Shown here piece by piece: positions 55,163-63,697 of a DNA stretch of 64,000 bases (the first letter of the stretch is position 1; each line of letters starts with the position of its first letter). This DNA comes from Caldilineaceae bacterium SB0661_bin_34 (GTDB taxonomy: Bacteria > Chloroflexota > Anaerolineae > Caldilineales > Caldilineaceae), in assembly GCA_009841145.1 (NCBI GenBank), contig VXMJ01000006.1:44715-108714 (forward strand), read 5' to 3'. The notes beneath the pieces are model-generated. The model was not told the DNA's origin, searched no databases, and saw nothing but the letters and a program-made list of their open reading frames with translations. Both the position numbers and the translations under genes were made by a program.

Positions 55163-56281
55163 ATGGAAACGTTCCTTCAATTCCTCGACGACTACACCCT
55201 CCGCAATGTGTTGCTGGGCACTGCGTGGATCGGCGTGGTCAGCGGTAGCCTCGGCACCTTTGCCTTCCTGCGAAGGCAATCGTTGCTGGGGGATGTGATC
55301 AGCCACGCGACGCTGCCCGGGGTCGTGCTGGCCTTCCTGGCCTGGCAACGGCGGGAAATCGGAGTGCTGATGGTCGGCGCGGCCGGCACGGGCCTGCTGG
55401 CCACCGCCCTGATTCAGGTGGTCGATACGCGGACCAACATCAAGCGCGACGGGGCCATGGGGGTTGCCCTGGCCGTGTTCTTCGGCGTTGGTGTCCTCTT
55501 GTTATCCATGATCCAGAACCTGCCGACGGCCAGCCAAGCCGGCCTGGACAAGTTCATCTTCGGTCAAGCAGCCGCCCTGGTGCAGTCGGATGTGATCGTG
55601 CTGTTAGTGGTCGGAGGGGCGGTGTTGGTCGCCCTGCTGCTGTTGTGGCGGGAACTGAAGATCGTCACGTTCGATCCCGACTTTGCCCGAACCGCGGGCT
55701 TTCGGGTAACCATCCTTGAGGGAGGGATCGTGACGCTGATAGTCGTCACCATCGTCATTGGTTTGCAGACGGTGGGGGTCATCCTGATGAGTGCCATGCT
55801 GATTGCGCCGGCTGCCGCGGCACGGCAGTGGACCGACCGGTTGTCGATCATGGTTCTCGTCGCGGCCTTGGTTGGCGGGGCGAGCGGGGCCGCCGGTGCG
55901 GTTGTTTCGGCATTCGGCCCCCAAATCCCGACTGGTCCCGTGGTGGTCCTGGTCCTGACTGCGCTCGTGTTGGTCTCGCTGTTTCTGGGGTATAAGCGCG
56001 GATTGGTGTGGCACTGGCGCCGACAGCGGCGAAGCAGAAAGCTGGCCGACCCAGACACGGTGTTGGGTGCCTTGGGTGCACTGGAATCCGCCCACGCAGG
56101 AACGGTTCGCGGTCATCCCAAGGCCGTCGTCCGCATGGCGGTGGGACAGTCCGCTCAGGTTGGTCAGGCACTGGCTGTGTTGCGGGAAGCCGGTTTGGCG
56201 GACGAACACGATGGCGACTGGTCGTTGACGGAACGCGGGCGCTCCGAGGCCGAACGGCTGGGCCGGGACTCAGGGGGCTGA
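55163..56281 (+). CDS. Metal ABC transporter permease with C-terminal winged-helix-like tail (1)
   Basis: 372-aa ABC-3 family permease with about eight hydrophobic helices in residues 1-280; SLLGDVISHATLPGV is the conserved segment. Beyond the membrane part lies a cytoplasmic extension of about 80 residues (RKLADPDTVLGALGALESAH...LREAGLADEHDGDWSLTERGRSEAERLG) that looks like a winged helix of the DtxR/MarR sort. It might sense or bind something inside the cell; this is inference. Forms a heterodimer with the next permease. Confidence 0.9.
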   Translation: METFLQFLDDYTLRNVLLGTAWIGVVSGSLGTFAFLRRQSLLGDVISHATLPGVVLAFLAWQRREIGVLMVGAAGTGLLATALIQVVDTRTNIKRDGAMGVALAVFFGVGVLLLSMIQNLPTASQAGLDKFIFGQAAALVQSDVIVLLVVGGAVLVALLLLWRELKIVTFDPDFARTAGFRVTILEGGIVTLIVVTIVIGLQTVGVILMSAMLIAPAAAARQWTDRLSIMVLVAALVGGASGAAGAVVSAFGPQIPTGPVVVLVLTALVLVSLFLGYKRGLVWHWRRQRRSRKLADPDTVLGALGALESAHAGTVRGHPKAVVRMAVGQSAQVGQALAVLREAGLADEHDGDWSLTERGRSEAERLGRDSGG

Positions 56282-56284
56282 GCG

Positions 56285-57397
56285 GTGTCCAGTCTGGAAT
56301 TCGAAATCCTGGCGACGGCGATGATGGTGAGCGCGGCCTGTGCGATGCCGGGGGCGTATCTCGTGTTGCGTCAGATGTCCATGGTGGCGGATGCGATCAG
56401 CCATACAGTCCTTCTGGGCATCGTGCTGGCGTTCCTGATCGTGCCGCTCTACGGCCACCCCCTGATGGTGTTCGGCGCGTCGGTGATGGGGGTGGTGACC
56501 GTCCTGGGTATCGATCTGCTGAAACGGACGGGGCTGGTCCGGGAGGACGCCGCCATCGGGATCACCTTTCCGGCTCTGTTCAGCCTGGGTGTCCTGCTGA
56601 TTTCGCTGCTGGCCCGCGACGCCCATCTGGACGAGCACATGGTGTTTCAGGGCGATCTGGTCTATTCCGTGTTCCAGCGCCTGGAACTGGGAGGCCGCGG
56701 TTTCGGGCCGATGACCCTGTGGAAGATGGCGGGAATTTTCTTGCTCAACGGCGCGTTGGCTCTCCGGTTCCATCGTGAACTCAAGATCGCGACCTTCGAT
56801 CCGGTGCTGGCGGCCACCCTCGGAATCTCGCCTGCGCTTGTGCACTTCGGACTGGTGTTGATGACCTCCGTCACGGCCGTGGGGGCTTTCGATTCGGTGG
56901 GATCGATCCTGGTCATTGGTTTCATGGTGGTGCCGCCGGTCACCGCCCGGCTGCTCACGGACTCCCTTGCTCGGTATCTGGGACTGAGCATCCTCCTGGG
57001 GTGTGTCTCCTCGTTGGGCGGCTTTTGGATTGCATGGACCGTGAACGGTTCGGTTGGCGGTTCGATCTCGTTGGTGATGGGCGCCATGTTCGTAGTGGTC
57101 CTGCTGGCTTCCCCGCGGCGCGGGCTGGTTGCCGACTGGCGCCGACGCCGTCGGCAGCGGGTGGAATTTGCAGTCCGGATGCTGGTCATACATCTTTTCC
57201 AGCACCGTGCCCTGGGGCAGCGGACCGAGGAAAACCATGCCGGTCATCTGGAAGCACATCTTGGCTGGTCCGCGGAATTCAGTCGCCGCATCACCGAGTT
57301 GGCGGAGGCACGGGGACTGATCAGGCGGGTGGACACCCACTGGCTTGGTTTGACGTCGATTGGGCAGCGGCAGGCCGAACAGTCCCTGGCCGGGTGA
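56285..57397 (+). CDS. Metal ABC transporter permease with C-terminal winged-helix-like tail (2)
   Basis: 370-aa second ABC-3 family permease, homologous to the preceding one (ADAISHTVLLGIV corresponds to GDVISHATLPGVV). It also carries a cytoplasmic C-terminal extension (VRMLVIHLFQHRALG...RRITELAEARGLIRRVDTHWLGLTSIGQRQAEQSLAG) resembling a winged helix. GTG start three bases after the upstream stop. Last gene of the regulator-transporter operon. Confidence 0.9.
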   Translation: MSSLEFEILATAMMVSAACAMPGAYLVLRQMSMVADAISHTVLLGIVLAFLIVPLYGHPLMVFGASVMGVVTVLGIDLLKRTGLVREDAAIGITFPALFSLGVLLISLLARDAHLDEHMVFQGDLVYSVFQRLELGGRGFGPMTLWKMAGIFLLNGALALRFHRELKIATFDPVLAATLGISPALVHFGLVLMTSVTAVGAFDSVGSILVIGFMVVPPVTARLLTDSLARYLGLSILLGCVSSLGGFWIAWTVNGSVGGSISLVMGAMFVVVLLASPRRGLVADWRRRRRQRVEFAVRMLVIHLFQHRALGQRTEENHAGHLEAHLGWSAEFSRRITELAEARGLIRRVDTHWLGLTSIGQRQAEQSLAG

Positions 57398-57514
57398 ACC
57401 GGCGTGGTGGTCCTTGCCCGTGACCGGTCCAGGACCGATTGCCCGTGGAAGTCATCGTTGAGGCTTCCGGGACGTTGCGTTGCGCCGTACCTTGGGTCCT
57501 GAAACCGCATCGGT

Positions 57515-57523
57515 TGCTATAAT
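57515..57523 (+). promoter_or_regulatory. Extended -10 promoter (TGC-TATAAT) for FBP aldolase
   Basis: TGC plus consensus TATAAT (57518-57523). The predicted start near 57530 coincides with the first base of a perfect hairpin. Confidence 0.6.
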
Positions 57524-57530
57524 GCGGACG

Positions 57531-57552
57531 CGTGCCAAAGGATGTTGGCACG
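57531..57552 (+). promoter_or_regulatory. 5' hairpin of the aldolase mRNA
   Basis: CGTGCCAA (57531-57538) pairs with TTGGCACG (57545-57552), loop AGGATG, at the predicted 5' end of the transcript. A 5'-terminal stem often protects mRNA from decay; here that is inference. It could alternatively terminate the upstream operon (CTTCTT follows). Confidence 0.45.
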
Positions 57553-57601
57553 CTTCTTATACCTGCCAACCTGCCAATCAAGGCGCGGGGGAAGACGGAC
57601 A

Positions 57602-58618
57602 ATGAACTTCGAGAAGCTTTGCCAAACTGCCAGGGATCTGGTCGCGCCAGGCAAGGGCATTCTGGCTGCTGATGAGAGTTCTGGAACGATCCAGAAGCGC
57701 TTTGACAGCATCAGCGTGCCTTCCACGGCGGACAACCGGCGCGACTACCGGGAACTGTTGTTCACCACACCGGGAGTTGAGGAGGCGATTAGTGGCGTCA
57801 TTTTGTATGACGAAACCCTTCGCCAGGAGTCGTCCTCCGGCAAGCGGCTGGCCGACGTGCTGGCGGATCGCAACATCATTCCCGGCATCAAGGTCGATGC
57901 GGGGGCCAAACCTCTGGCAGGTTGTCCGGGGGAATCCGTGACCGAAGGCTTGGACGGCCTGGCCGACCGACTGGCCGAGTATGTGAATCTTGGCGCCAGG
58001 TTCGCCAAGTGGCGCGCGGTGATCGATATCAGCGACACGCTGCCGTCCGCGCATTGCATTGAAGTGAACGCCCACGCCTTGGCCCGATACGCCGCCCTGT
58101 GCCAGGAGTACGATTTGGTTCCGATTGTCGAGCCGGAAGTGCTGATGGACGGCGACAATGGCATTGAGCGCTGCGAAGAGGTCACGACCGGCGTGCTGCA
58201 CGCAACCTATCACCAACTTCACCTGCAGGGTGTGAAGCTGGAGGGTACGCTCCTCAAACCCAACATGGTGCTGCCGGCCAAGCAGTCGGGTGAGACGGCC
58301 ACTCCCGAGGAGGTGGCGGAAGCCTCGTTGCGGGCCTATTACCGATCCGTTCCCGCGGCGGTTCCCGGCATCGTGTTTCTTTCCGGCGGTCAGTCGCCCG
58401 AGGAGGCGACCCTCAACCTGAACGCGATGAACGCGCTGGGTTCCCACCCTTGGGAGTTGAGTTTCTCGTACGGCAGGGCCCTGCAGCAACCGGTACTTCA
58501 GGCGTGGCTGGGTGAGGCCGACAATAGCCTGATGGCCCAGGAGGCATTCCACACGGTTGCCATGGCCAACCACCAGGCCCGGTACGGCACATACGAACCT
58601 GCAATGGCGGTTGCGTAA
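57602..58618 (+). CDS. Class I fructose-bisphosphate aldolase
   Basis: 338-aa Schiff-base aldolase of the eukaryotic-like (ALDOA) class. KGILAADESSGTIQKRF near the N terminus and the Schiff-base Lys in LEGTLLKPNMV (about residue 220) are conserved, as is LSGGQSPEEAT. Splits fructose 1,6-bisphosphate in glycolysis and works in reverse in gluconeogenesis. The ATG at 57602 gives the family start; the longer open frame includes the leader hairpin. Confidence 0.95.
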   Translation: MNFEKLCQTARDLVAPGKGILAADESSGTIQKRFDSISVPSTADNRRDYRELLFTTPGVEEAISGVILYDETLRQESSSGKRLADVLADRNIIPGIKVDAGAKPLAGCPGESVTEGLDGLADRLAEYVNLGARFAKWRAVIDISDTLPSAHCIEVNAHALARYAALCQEYDLVPIVEPEVLMDGDNGIERCEEVTTGVLHATYHQLHLQGVKLEGTLLKPNMVLPAKQSGETATPEEVAEASLRAYYRSVPAAVPGIVFLSGGQSPEEATLNLNAMNALGSHPWELSFSYGRALQQPVLQAWLGEADNSLMAQEAFHTVAMANHQARYGTYEPAMAVA

Positions 58619-58644
58619 GTCGGACCGAAAATCCTTGGCAAGCA

Positions 58645-58679
58645 GCAAACGACCGGGCCAAAGCCCGGTCGTTTGCTTT
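58645..58679. terminator. Bidirectional terminator between aldolase and DinB genes
   Basis: 14-bp perfect stem GCAAACGACCGGGC (58645-58658) / GCCCGGTCGTTTGC (58663-58676), loop CAAA, then TTT. Lies between convergent genes. Confidence 0.8.
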
Positions 58680-58703
58680 GTGTGCATCTTGGAACTTTGG
58701 TGT

Positions 58704-59198
58704 TCAGGCGAGCCTGAGGACCTGCACCAGCACGTCCAGCTGGCCGAGATGCTGGCTTTCATGCCACGACATGAATCCGATCACGTCTGCCGCCGTGGCT
58801 TCGGGATTGCCAAAGAACTCCCTGGTTTCCGGAAAATTCCCCACGTCCCTGCTGCCCAGCGCACTGTCAAGCAGGGCCTGGCTTTCGTCCAGCTTGGCCA
58901 ACAACTGGTCCAGGGTCAGGCCCTGGCCGGCCCCGGCCAGGGCGTCCTCGGTGGTTCCGATGTTGCCGCTGTAGCTTTCGGCCAGCGCCTCCGGCCAGTC
59001 GAAGGCTTCGACGCCGAGGGTCTTGAGAATGTGTTGGCGGTAATGGATCACGTGGCCGACTGTGTAGTTGATGCAGTTGTGGTCCAACGGCATTTGCCTG
59101 AGGGAATCCGCGTTGCTGAGGCCGTCGCACAGTTCCTTGATTTGGTCGGTGCCGCGCTGAAACATGAACCGCAGGGTCGGATTGTGGTTTCCGGACAT
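58704..59198 (-). CDS. DinB family protein
   Basis: 164-aa four-helix-bundle protein with the DinB metal-binding histidines: His in TVGHVIHYRQHIL (about 47) and HxxxH in SWHESQHLGQLD (about 147). Members are damage-induced or act as thiol-dependent transferases (bacillithiol/mycothiol S-transferases). ATG at 59198 is preferred over a TTG ten codons upstream. Confidence 0.85.
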   Translation of the reverse strand: MSGNHNPTLRFMFQRGTDQIKELCDGLSNADSLRQMPLDHNCINYTVGHVIHYRQHILKTLGVEAFDWPEALAESYSGNIGTTEDALAGAGQGLTLDQLLAKLDESQALLDSALGSRDVGNFPETREFFGNPEATAADVIGFMSWHESQHLGQLDVLVQVLRLA

Positions 59199-59545
59199 GG
59201 GATCGACTGCCTGTTGATCGAATGACAAGGTTGCGGACCCTATCTTAGGAAATCGACGGCCCCGGCTCCACTATTGATGGCATGTTCTGACCGTTTGGTC
59301 ATCGTGGTTCCCTGTCGCCTCGATTGATTGGCGGCAGGAAGTCGGGACTACAATGATCCGGTCCTGTTCCCGAAGGGCTTTCGCCTGCGGGGCATTGTGT
59401 GCCTCCGGACCCATTCCCTGAACGCCGCTCAACTCGGGTTGCCGGTTTTTGTCCGGTGAGCGCCGTAGGTACGTTCCGGGTTCGCACCGGCCACAGGGCC
59501 AATCCTTCTGTGTGTCTCTCATCCATGTCCATTCCGGGAGTAGCC
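59199..59545. other. Divergent intergenic region
   Basis: About 350 bases between dinB-type and enolase-superfamily genes. GACTACAAT (59346-59354) could be a -10 for the dehydratase gene. No gene recognised. Confidence 0.4.
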
Positions 59546-60712
59546 ATGAAAATCGACTCGGTCAAATCGTTCCTGGTTGACAACCCGCCGCCACAATTCG
59601 GCGGACCGCGTTGGCTGTTCATCAAAATCGGGACCGACGAAGGGCTGTCCGGTGTCGGCGAGGCGACGTACCATACCCGCATGGACCACACGGCCCTGCC
59701 TCTGGTCGACGAACTCGCCGAGGAGTACTTGATTGGCCAGGATCCGTTCCAAATTGAGAAGATCTGGAACGGCATCTACGAGCAGCGGTTTGTCCGACGC
59801 GTCGGCCCCATCACCTCGCCAATCCTCAGCGCCATCGACATTGCGCTGTGGGACATCGCCGGCAAGGCCGCCGGACAACCCGTCTACAACCTGCTGGGCG
59901 GGCGCATGAACGACCGGCTGCGGGCCTATTCCTACCTGTCGGGCTGGCGTGCCGGACAGTCGGGCGAAAAAGCAGCCGAGATGGCTCTGGCCTACCTGGA
60001 GAAGGGGTTCACCGCCGTCAAGTTCGATCCCGTGGACCCGCGCACCACGGACCGCTTGGAGGGCCTGCGCGACGCGGCCCTGGTGGTACGGAAGGTGCGG
60101 GAAGCGGTGGGGGACCGGTGCGACATTCTGATCGGTACGCACGGTCAGTTCAACACCCACAGTGCCATCCGGTTTGCCAAACGGGTAGAAGAATTCGATC
60201 CACTCTGGTTCGAGGAGCCCGTGCCGCCTGAGAACATATCGGAGATGGCCAGGGTGGCCCGCGCCACGAGCATCCCAGTGGCCACGGGCGAGCGTCTGTT
60301 CAACAAGTTCGAGTTTGTGACGATGCTCGAGCAAAAGGCGGCGTCCATCCTGCAGTTCGACTTGACCATCTCGGGTGGCATCCTGGAGGCGCGCAAGATT
60401 GCCGCCATGGCGGAAGCCAACTACGTTCAAATCGCGCCACACCTGTACGGCGGGCCGGTCGGGGCGGCCGCTTCCATGCACATTGACGCCTGTGCCCCGA
60501 ACTTCCTGATCCAGGAAGGGATTGACGACTGGGGCGGTTTCCATGCCGATGTCCTGCTGGAACCTCTGCAGTGGGAGGATGGCTATCACATTCCGCCTTC
60601 CAAGCCTGGCTTGGGCATTGAACTCAACGAGACCGTTCTGGACAAGCACGCGACGGCTGTATCGGGTCGCAGGACTGGTCGCACCGGCATCGATTACTAC
60701 ACTCGGTTTTAG
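59546..60712 (+). CDS. Mandelate racemase/muconate lactonizing enzyme family protein (sugar-acid dehydratase-like)
   Basis: 388-aa enolase-superfamily protein; capping domain plus TIM barrel. Recognisable: the FDP-containing Lys strand TAVKFDPVDP, the Glu ligand in LWFEEPVPPEN (about 225), Glu in ATGERLFNKFEF (about 250) and His in VQIAPHLYGG. At the first metal-ligand strand the usual Asp is replaced: ILIGTHGQF. Closest in style to galactonate/gluconate dehydratases. ATG 59546 with GGGAG seven bases upstream. It precedes the double-epimerase gene in the same direction. Confidence 0.88.
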   Translation: MKIDSVKSFLVDNPPPQFGGPRWLFIKIGTDEGLSGVGEATYHTRMDHTALPLVDELAEEYLIGQDPFQIEKIWNGIYEQRFVRRVGPITSPILSAIDIALWDIAGKAAGQPVYNLLGGRMNDRLRAYSYLSGWRAGQSGEKAAEMALAYLEKGFTAVKFDPVDPRTTDRLEGLRDAALVVRKVREAVGDRCDILIGTHGQFNTHSAIRFAKRVEEFDPLWFEEPVPPENISEMARVARATSIPVATGERLFNKFEFVTMLEQKAASILQFDLTISGGILEARKIAAMAEANYVQIAPHLYGGPVGAAASMHIDACAPNFLIQEGIDDWGGFHADVLLEPLQWEDGYHIPPSKPGLGIELNETVLDKHATAVSGRRTGRTGIDYYTRF

Positions 60713-60800
60713 TCAATACCAGACCCGGGACGACGGTCCAACTGTGCGCGGCGCATGTGTCTGCCGTGCGACACGCTGAACAGAAATTGAGGAGAGTAGG

Positions 60801-62426
60801 TTGAACATCCTGGTGACCGGTGCCCACAGCGACCTCGGCAGACATGTGGCCGAGGCGCTGGGCGATCGAGATGAACATTCCCTAAGGTTTTCGGACAGGG
60901 GAGAGCGGCCGCTTTGGTTGGCTGGCAAGAATTGGACCGAGGCGGATTTGACCCAGCCGGATCAGGTCGAGCAGCTGTTGGATGGTGTGGACAAGGTGCT
61001 GCACCTGGAGGCGCTGGCCCTGGCCGCGCAGCCCGACATGATGCCCAGCGAGGCGGTGTACCGCAATACTTGCGGTGTCTACAACCTGGCACGCGGGGCA
61101 CAGATGACCGGGGTTGAGCGTCTGGTGCTGGCAAGTTCGCTCGACCTGTTCGCGCGGCTCCCGGCCCATTGGCAAGTCAATGAAATGTGGCGGCCGCGTC
61201 CAACGCCTTCCTTGTCGGACCTTTGCTGTTGGACCGCGGAACTGTCGCTGCGGGAAACCGTCAGGGCGGGTTCGTTGTTGGCTGTGTGCCTGCGGTTTGC
61301 CAACGTGGTCGATCCGGCAACCTTGGGCGACCAACCCTACAACCCGGCTTGGGTCTCGGCCGCGGATGCCGTGCACGGCATAGAGAGAGCCCTGCTGTTC
61401 GATGCGGCAAGGACCAAGAATGCCACCAGACCGGACTGGCATGTCTTTCACATCACAGCGCCCGGCCCGCGTTCGAAGATCAGAGTGACCCACACTACGG
61501 GCGATGAGGAGCGATCGATCAGTTCGGTGTCGCCTTTCAGCTATGCACCTAAGGACGGCTTTCAAAGTCGATGGCCTGATCCCGAACCGTCACCGGACCG
61601 TAGTGTCCGATGGCAGGATGCCGTCGCCGAGGGGGACCCGATCCCGGGACGTCCCATTCGCAAGGTCGTGATCTTCGGTTCCAGCGGACCCATGGGATCC
61701 GCAACGTCAAGGGAGTTGGCGGACGTCTATACGGTTCGGCAGTCTGACCTGCGGTCCGTTGCGGAGGCTCTCACATCTTGGTCCTCGGGCATGGGGTCGC
61801 GGCCGCAGCCGGTGCAACTGGAGGCACCGCACGAGTTCCGGCGGGTGGACATGGGGGATACACAACAGGTCGTGGACGCGTGTGCCGGCATGGACGCCAT
61901 CATCAACTGTTCGGTGCTGCGGCCGGAGCTTCACGCCGCCTTCAAGGTGAACACTGTCGGCGCTTTCAACATTGGATTGGGTGCCGTTGCCCACAGAATT
62001 CGGCGTATCGTGCAGACGGGACCATTTCAACAGATGGATCCGGGTTATGGCAGCTATGTCTGGGACTACGACATTCCGGTGGACGCACCGTGTCGCCCGT
62101 TGGACTATCTTTATCACCACACCAAGTACCTGGGCCAGGAAATCCTGCGGGTCTTCGCCGAGTACCATGAGCTGGAGGTGCCGGTCATGCTTTTCTGGCG
62201 TTTGGCCGCCCTGGACGAGCCGCACCAAATTCCGCCGTTCGCCGTGACCTACGAGGACTCGGCGCGCTCATTGAGGGCGGCTCTGGAAGCGCTGTCCCTG
62301 CCTTCACCCTATGAGCAGTTCCACGTCAGCGTGGACCTGCCGCACCGTAGGTTCGAACTGGGCAAGGCCAAGTCCCTGCTGGGTTTCGAAGCCCGGGATC
62401 AGCTGGACCGGCACTGGATGGACTGA
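60801..62426 (+). CDS. Double NAD-dependent epimerase/dehydratase protein
   Basis: 541-aa protein made of two tandem Rossmann (extended SDR) domains. Domain 1 (about 1-235) begins MNILVTGAHSDLG; its catalytic Tyr-x-x-x-Lys is missing (CWTAEL). Domain 2 (about 285-541) begins VVIFGSSGPMG and keeps YHHTK. Probably acts on nucleotide sugars or sugar acids together with the upstream enolase-superfamily enzyme; substrate unknown. TTG start at 60801 with GGAG six bases upstream. Confidence 0.88.
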   Translation: MNILVTGAHSDLGRHVAEALGDRDEHSLRFSDRGERPLWLAGKNWTEADLTQPDQVEQLLDGVDKVLHLEALALAAQPDMMPSEAVYRNTCGVYNLARGAQMTGVERLVLASSLDLFARLPAHWQVNEMWRPRPTPSLSDLCCWTAELSLRETVRAGSLLAVCLRFANVVDPATLGDQPYNPAWVSAADAVHGIERALLFDAARTKNATRPDWHVFHITAPGPRSKIRVTHTTGDEERSISSVSPFSYAPKDGFQSRWPDPEPSPDRSVRWQDAVAEGDPIPGRPIRKVVIFGSSGPMGSATSRELADVYTVRQSDLRSVAEALTSWSSGMGSRPQPVQLEAPHEFRRVDMGDTQQVVDACAGMDAIINCSVLRPELHAAFKVNTVGAFNIGLGAVAHRIRRIVQTGPFQQMDPGYGSYVWDYDIPVDAPCRPLDYLYHHTKYLGQEILRVFAEYHELEVPVMLFWRLAALDEPHQIPPFAVTYEDSARSLRAALEALSLPSPYEQFHVSVDLPHRRFELGKAKSLLGFEARDQLDRHWMD

Positions 62427-62483
62427 ATCCGAGTGGAACTCGCACAACCGCGAGTCCCTGATCTGGTCCTTGACGCCTCCAGC

Positions 62484-63428
62484 CTACGCAATGCGTCCGG
62501 TTTCGAGGATGCGGTTGACCACAGGCATGACATCCCGTTCCACGTCGTCGTCGCAGGCCGGTGTCGGAATACCGGGAACCAGATACCAGGTTTCCGTTTG
62601 GGTTGCGGCTTCGCCGGGCGCAAGCGAGGCCAGGGGGCCCAAGGTCTCCACTTCGAGGAACCGGGCATCGGTGTAGATTTCAACGTTGCTGTTGAGGTCG
62701 GGATATTCGGCCTCGGCCTGGTCGGCAAAGGTCTTGACAAACAGCACCTCGTCCAATATATAGGCACTCCATCCTTGGGAGACACGCAAGCCGACTTTCT
62801 GGGGCGTTCCCGCTCCGGCGTCCTGACGCAGGAGCACGTACTTGCCGCCGACGGTCCAGCGCGGATCGGTCAGATCGGTGTAGGCCCACAGAACCAGATT
62901 GCTGACCGGAGCCAGGAAGTCGTCGTGGGACCCGAACGGTGGCAAGGGCACGATGGCCGTACCGTGAAGGTTCATGACGGACACGGCCCACGGAGACAGG
63001 CGAATCGGTTCCGTGCCCCGGTTGGTGATGCGGTGGAGCACCTGGATCGATGCCTGATCCTCCGACGGGGTCAGCACCATCTCCTTTTGCACGCCGTTGC
63101 CCGGTTCGACGGGTGCGGTGAACGCGACGGTGCCCACATCAGGTTGGGATACTTTCGCCGGCACGTTGTCGGGGAAATAGGTGAACGCCGAGTCCTCCTC
63201 CGGCGCCGACCACAGCCGTTGCCCTCCGTACAGGCGGAAATCCCCTCCCCCGGTTTGGCCCATCTCGTTCGACAACTGGCCAAACATGTTGTGGCGGCCC
63301 GGAAGCGAGACGGACACAATGCGGGGTCCGACCTCGTGTACAACCACCACCTCAAGATGTCTGGTGGCTATCCGCTGGACCTGACTCCAGCCCATGTAGT
63401 CAATCCGGGTGATGTCGGCCACGGTCAT
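62484..63428 (-). CDS. Galactose mutarotase-like / DUF4380-type protein
   Basis: 314-aa beta-rich protein with the layout of aldose 1-epimerase relatives: VVVVHEVGPRIVSVSLPG, then GGQRLWSAPE and VLHRITNRGTEPIRLSPWAV. Catalytic residues of true mutarotases were not confirmed. May act on a sugar moiety, consistent with the neighbouring sugar enzymes, but this is inference. ATG preceded by CAGGAG. Convergent with the double-epimerase gene. A small leader-like ORF and terminator lie upstream. Confidence 0.75.
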   Translation of the reverse strand: MTVADITRIDYMGWSQVQRIATRHLEVVVVHEVGPRIVSVSLPGRHNMFGQLSNEMGQTGGGDFRLYGGQRLWSAPEEDSAFTYFPDNVPAKVSQPDVGTVAFTAPVEPGNGVQKEMVLTPSEDQASIQVLHRITNRGTEPIRLSPWAVSVMNLHGTAIVPLPPFGSHDDFLAPVSNLVLWAYTDLTDPRWTVGGKYVLLRQDAGAGTPQKVGLRVSQGWSAYILDEVLFVKTFADQAEAEYPDLNSNVEIYTDARFLEVETLGPLASLAPGEAATQTETWYLVPGIPTPACDDDVERDVMPVVNRILETGRIA

Positions 63429-63549
63429 GTGCTCCTGGATTTCCGCTGGTCAAACAAAAGGGGGCGGAGGCAAGTCCGGAACGGTATGTGGACCCCGCCG
63501 CAGAACAACACGAGCCGGAACAGCATCCCGGCACGCTATTGTAGCGACC

Positions 63550-63579
63550 AAAAAAGACCCCCACCGAAAGGTGAGGGTC
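63550..63579 (-). terminator. Minus-strand intrinsic terminator upstream of the mutarotase-like gene
   Basis: Stem 63556-63565 / 63570-63579 (ten positions, one mismatch) with loop GAAA, followed on the minus strand by six T residues (63555-63550). It ends a short transcript that contains the small ORF, or acts as an attenuator for the gene starting at 63428. Confidence 0.75.
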
Positions 63580-63604
63580 TCCTAGTCTTCGTGTGACCGA
63601 TCGT

Positions 63605-63664
63605 TTACCGGGTGACCAGCAAACTACCGGCGATGCACGATTGGCGACTACATGAACTGTCCAT
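63605..63664 (-). CDS. Small ORF (19-30 aa) with strong ribosome-binding site
   Basis: ATG at 63664 is preceded by GGGGAGG at eight bases, the best Shine-Dalgarno in this region, and encodes a 19-aa Ser/Cys-rich peptide (MDSSCSRQSCIAGSLLVTR). A GTG at 63697, right after an in-frame stop, would give 30 residues with three cysteines. The terminator begins 25 bases downstream. A possible -10 TAGAAT lies at 63755-63750. No family is recognised; it could be a leader peptide, a regulatory small protein or chance. Confidence 0.4.
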   Translation of the reverse strand: MDSSCSRQSCIAGSLLVTR

Positions 63665-63697
63665 TGGCACCACCTCCCCGGGGCAATCTGTACGCAC

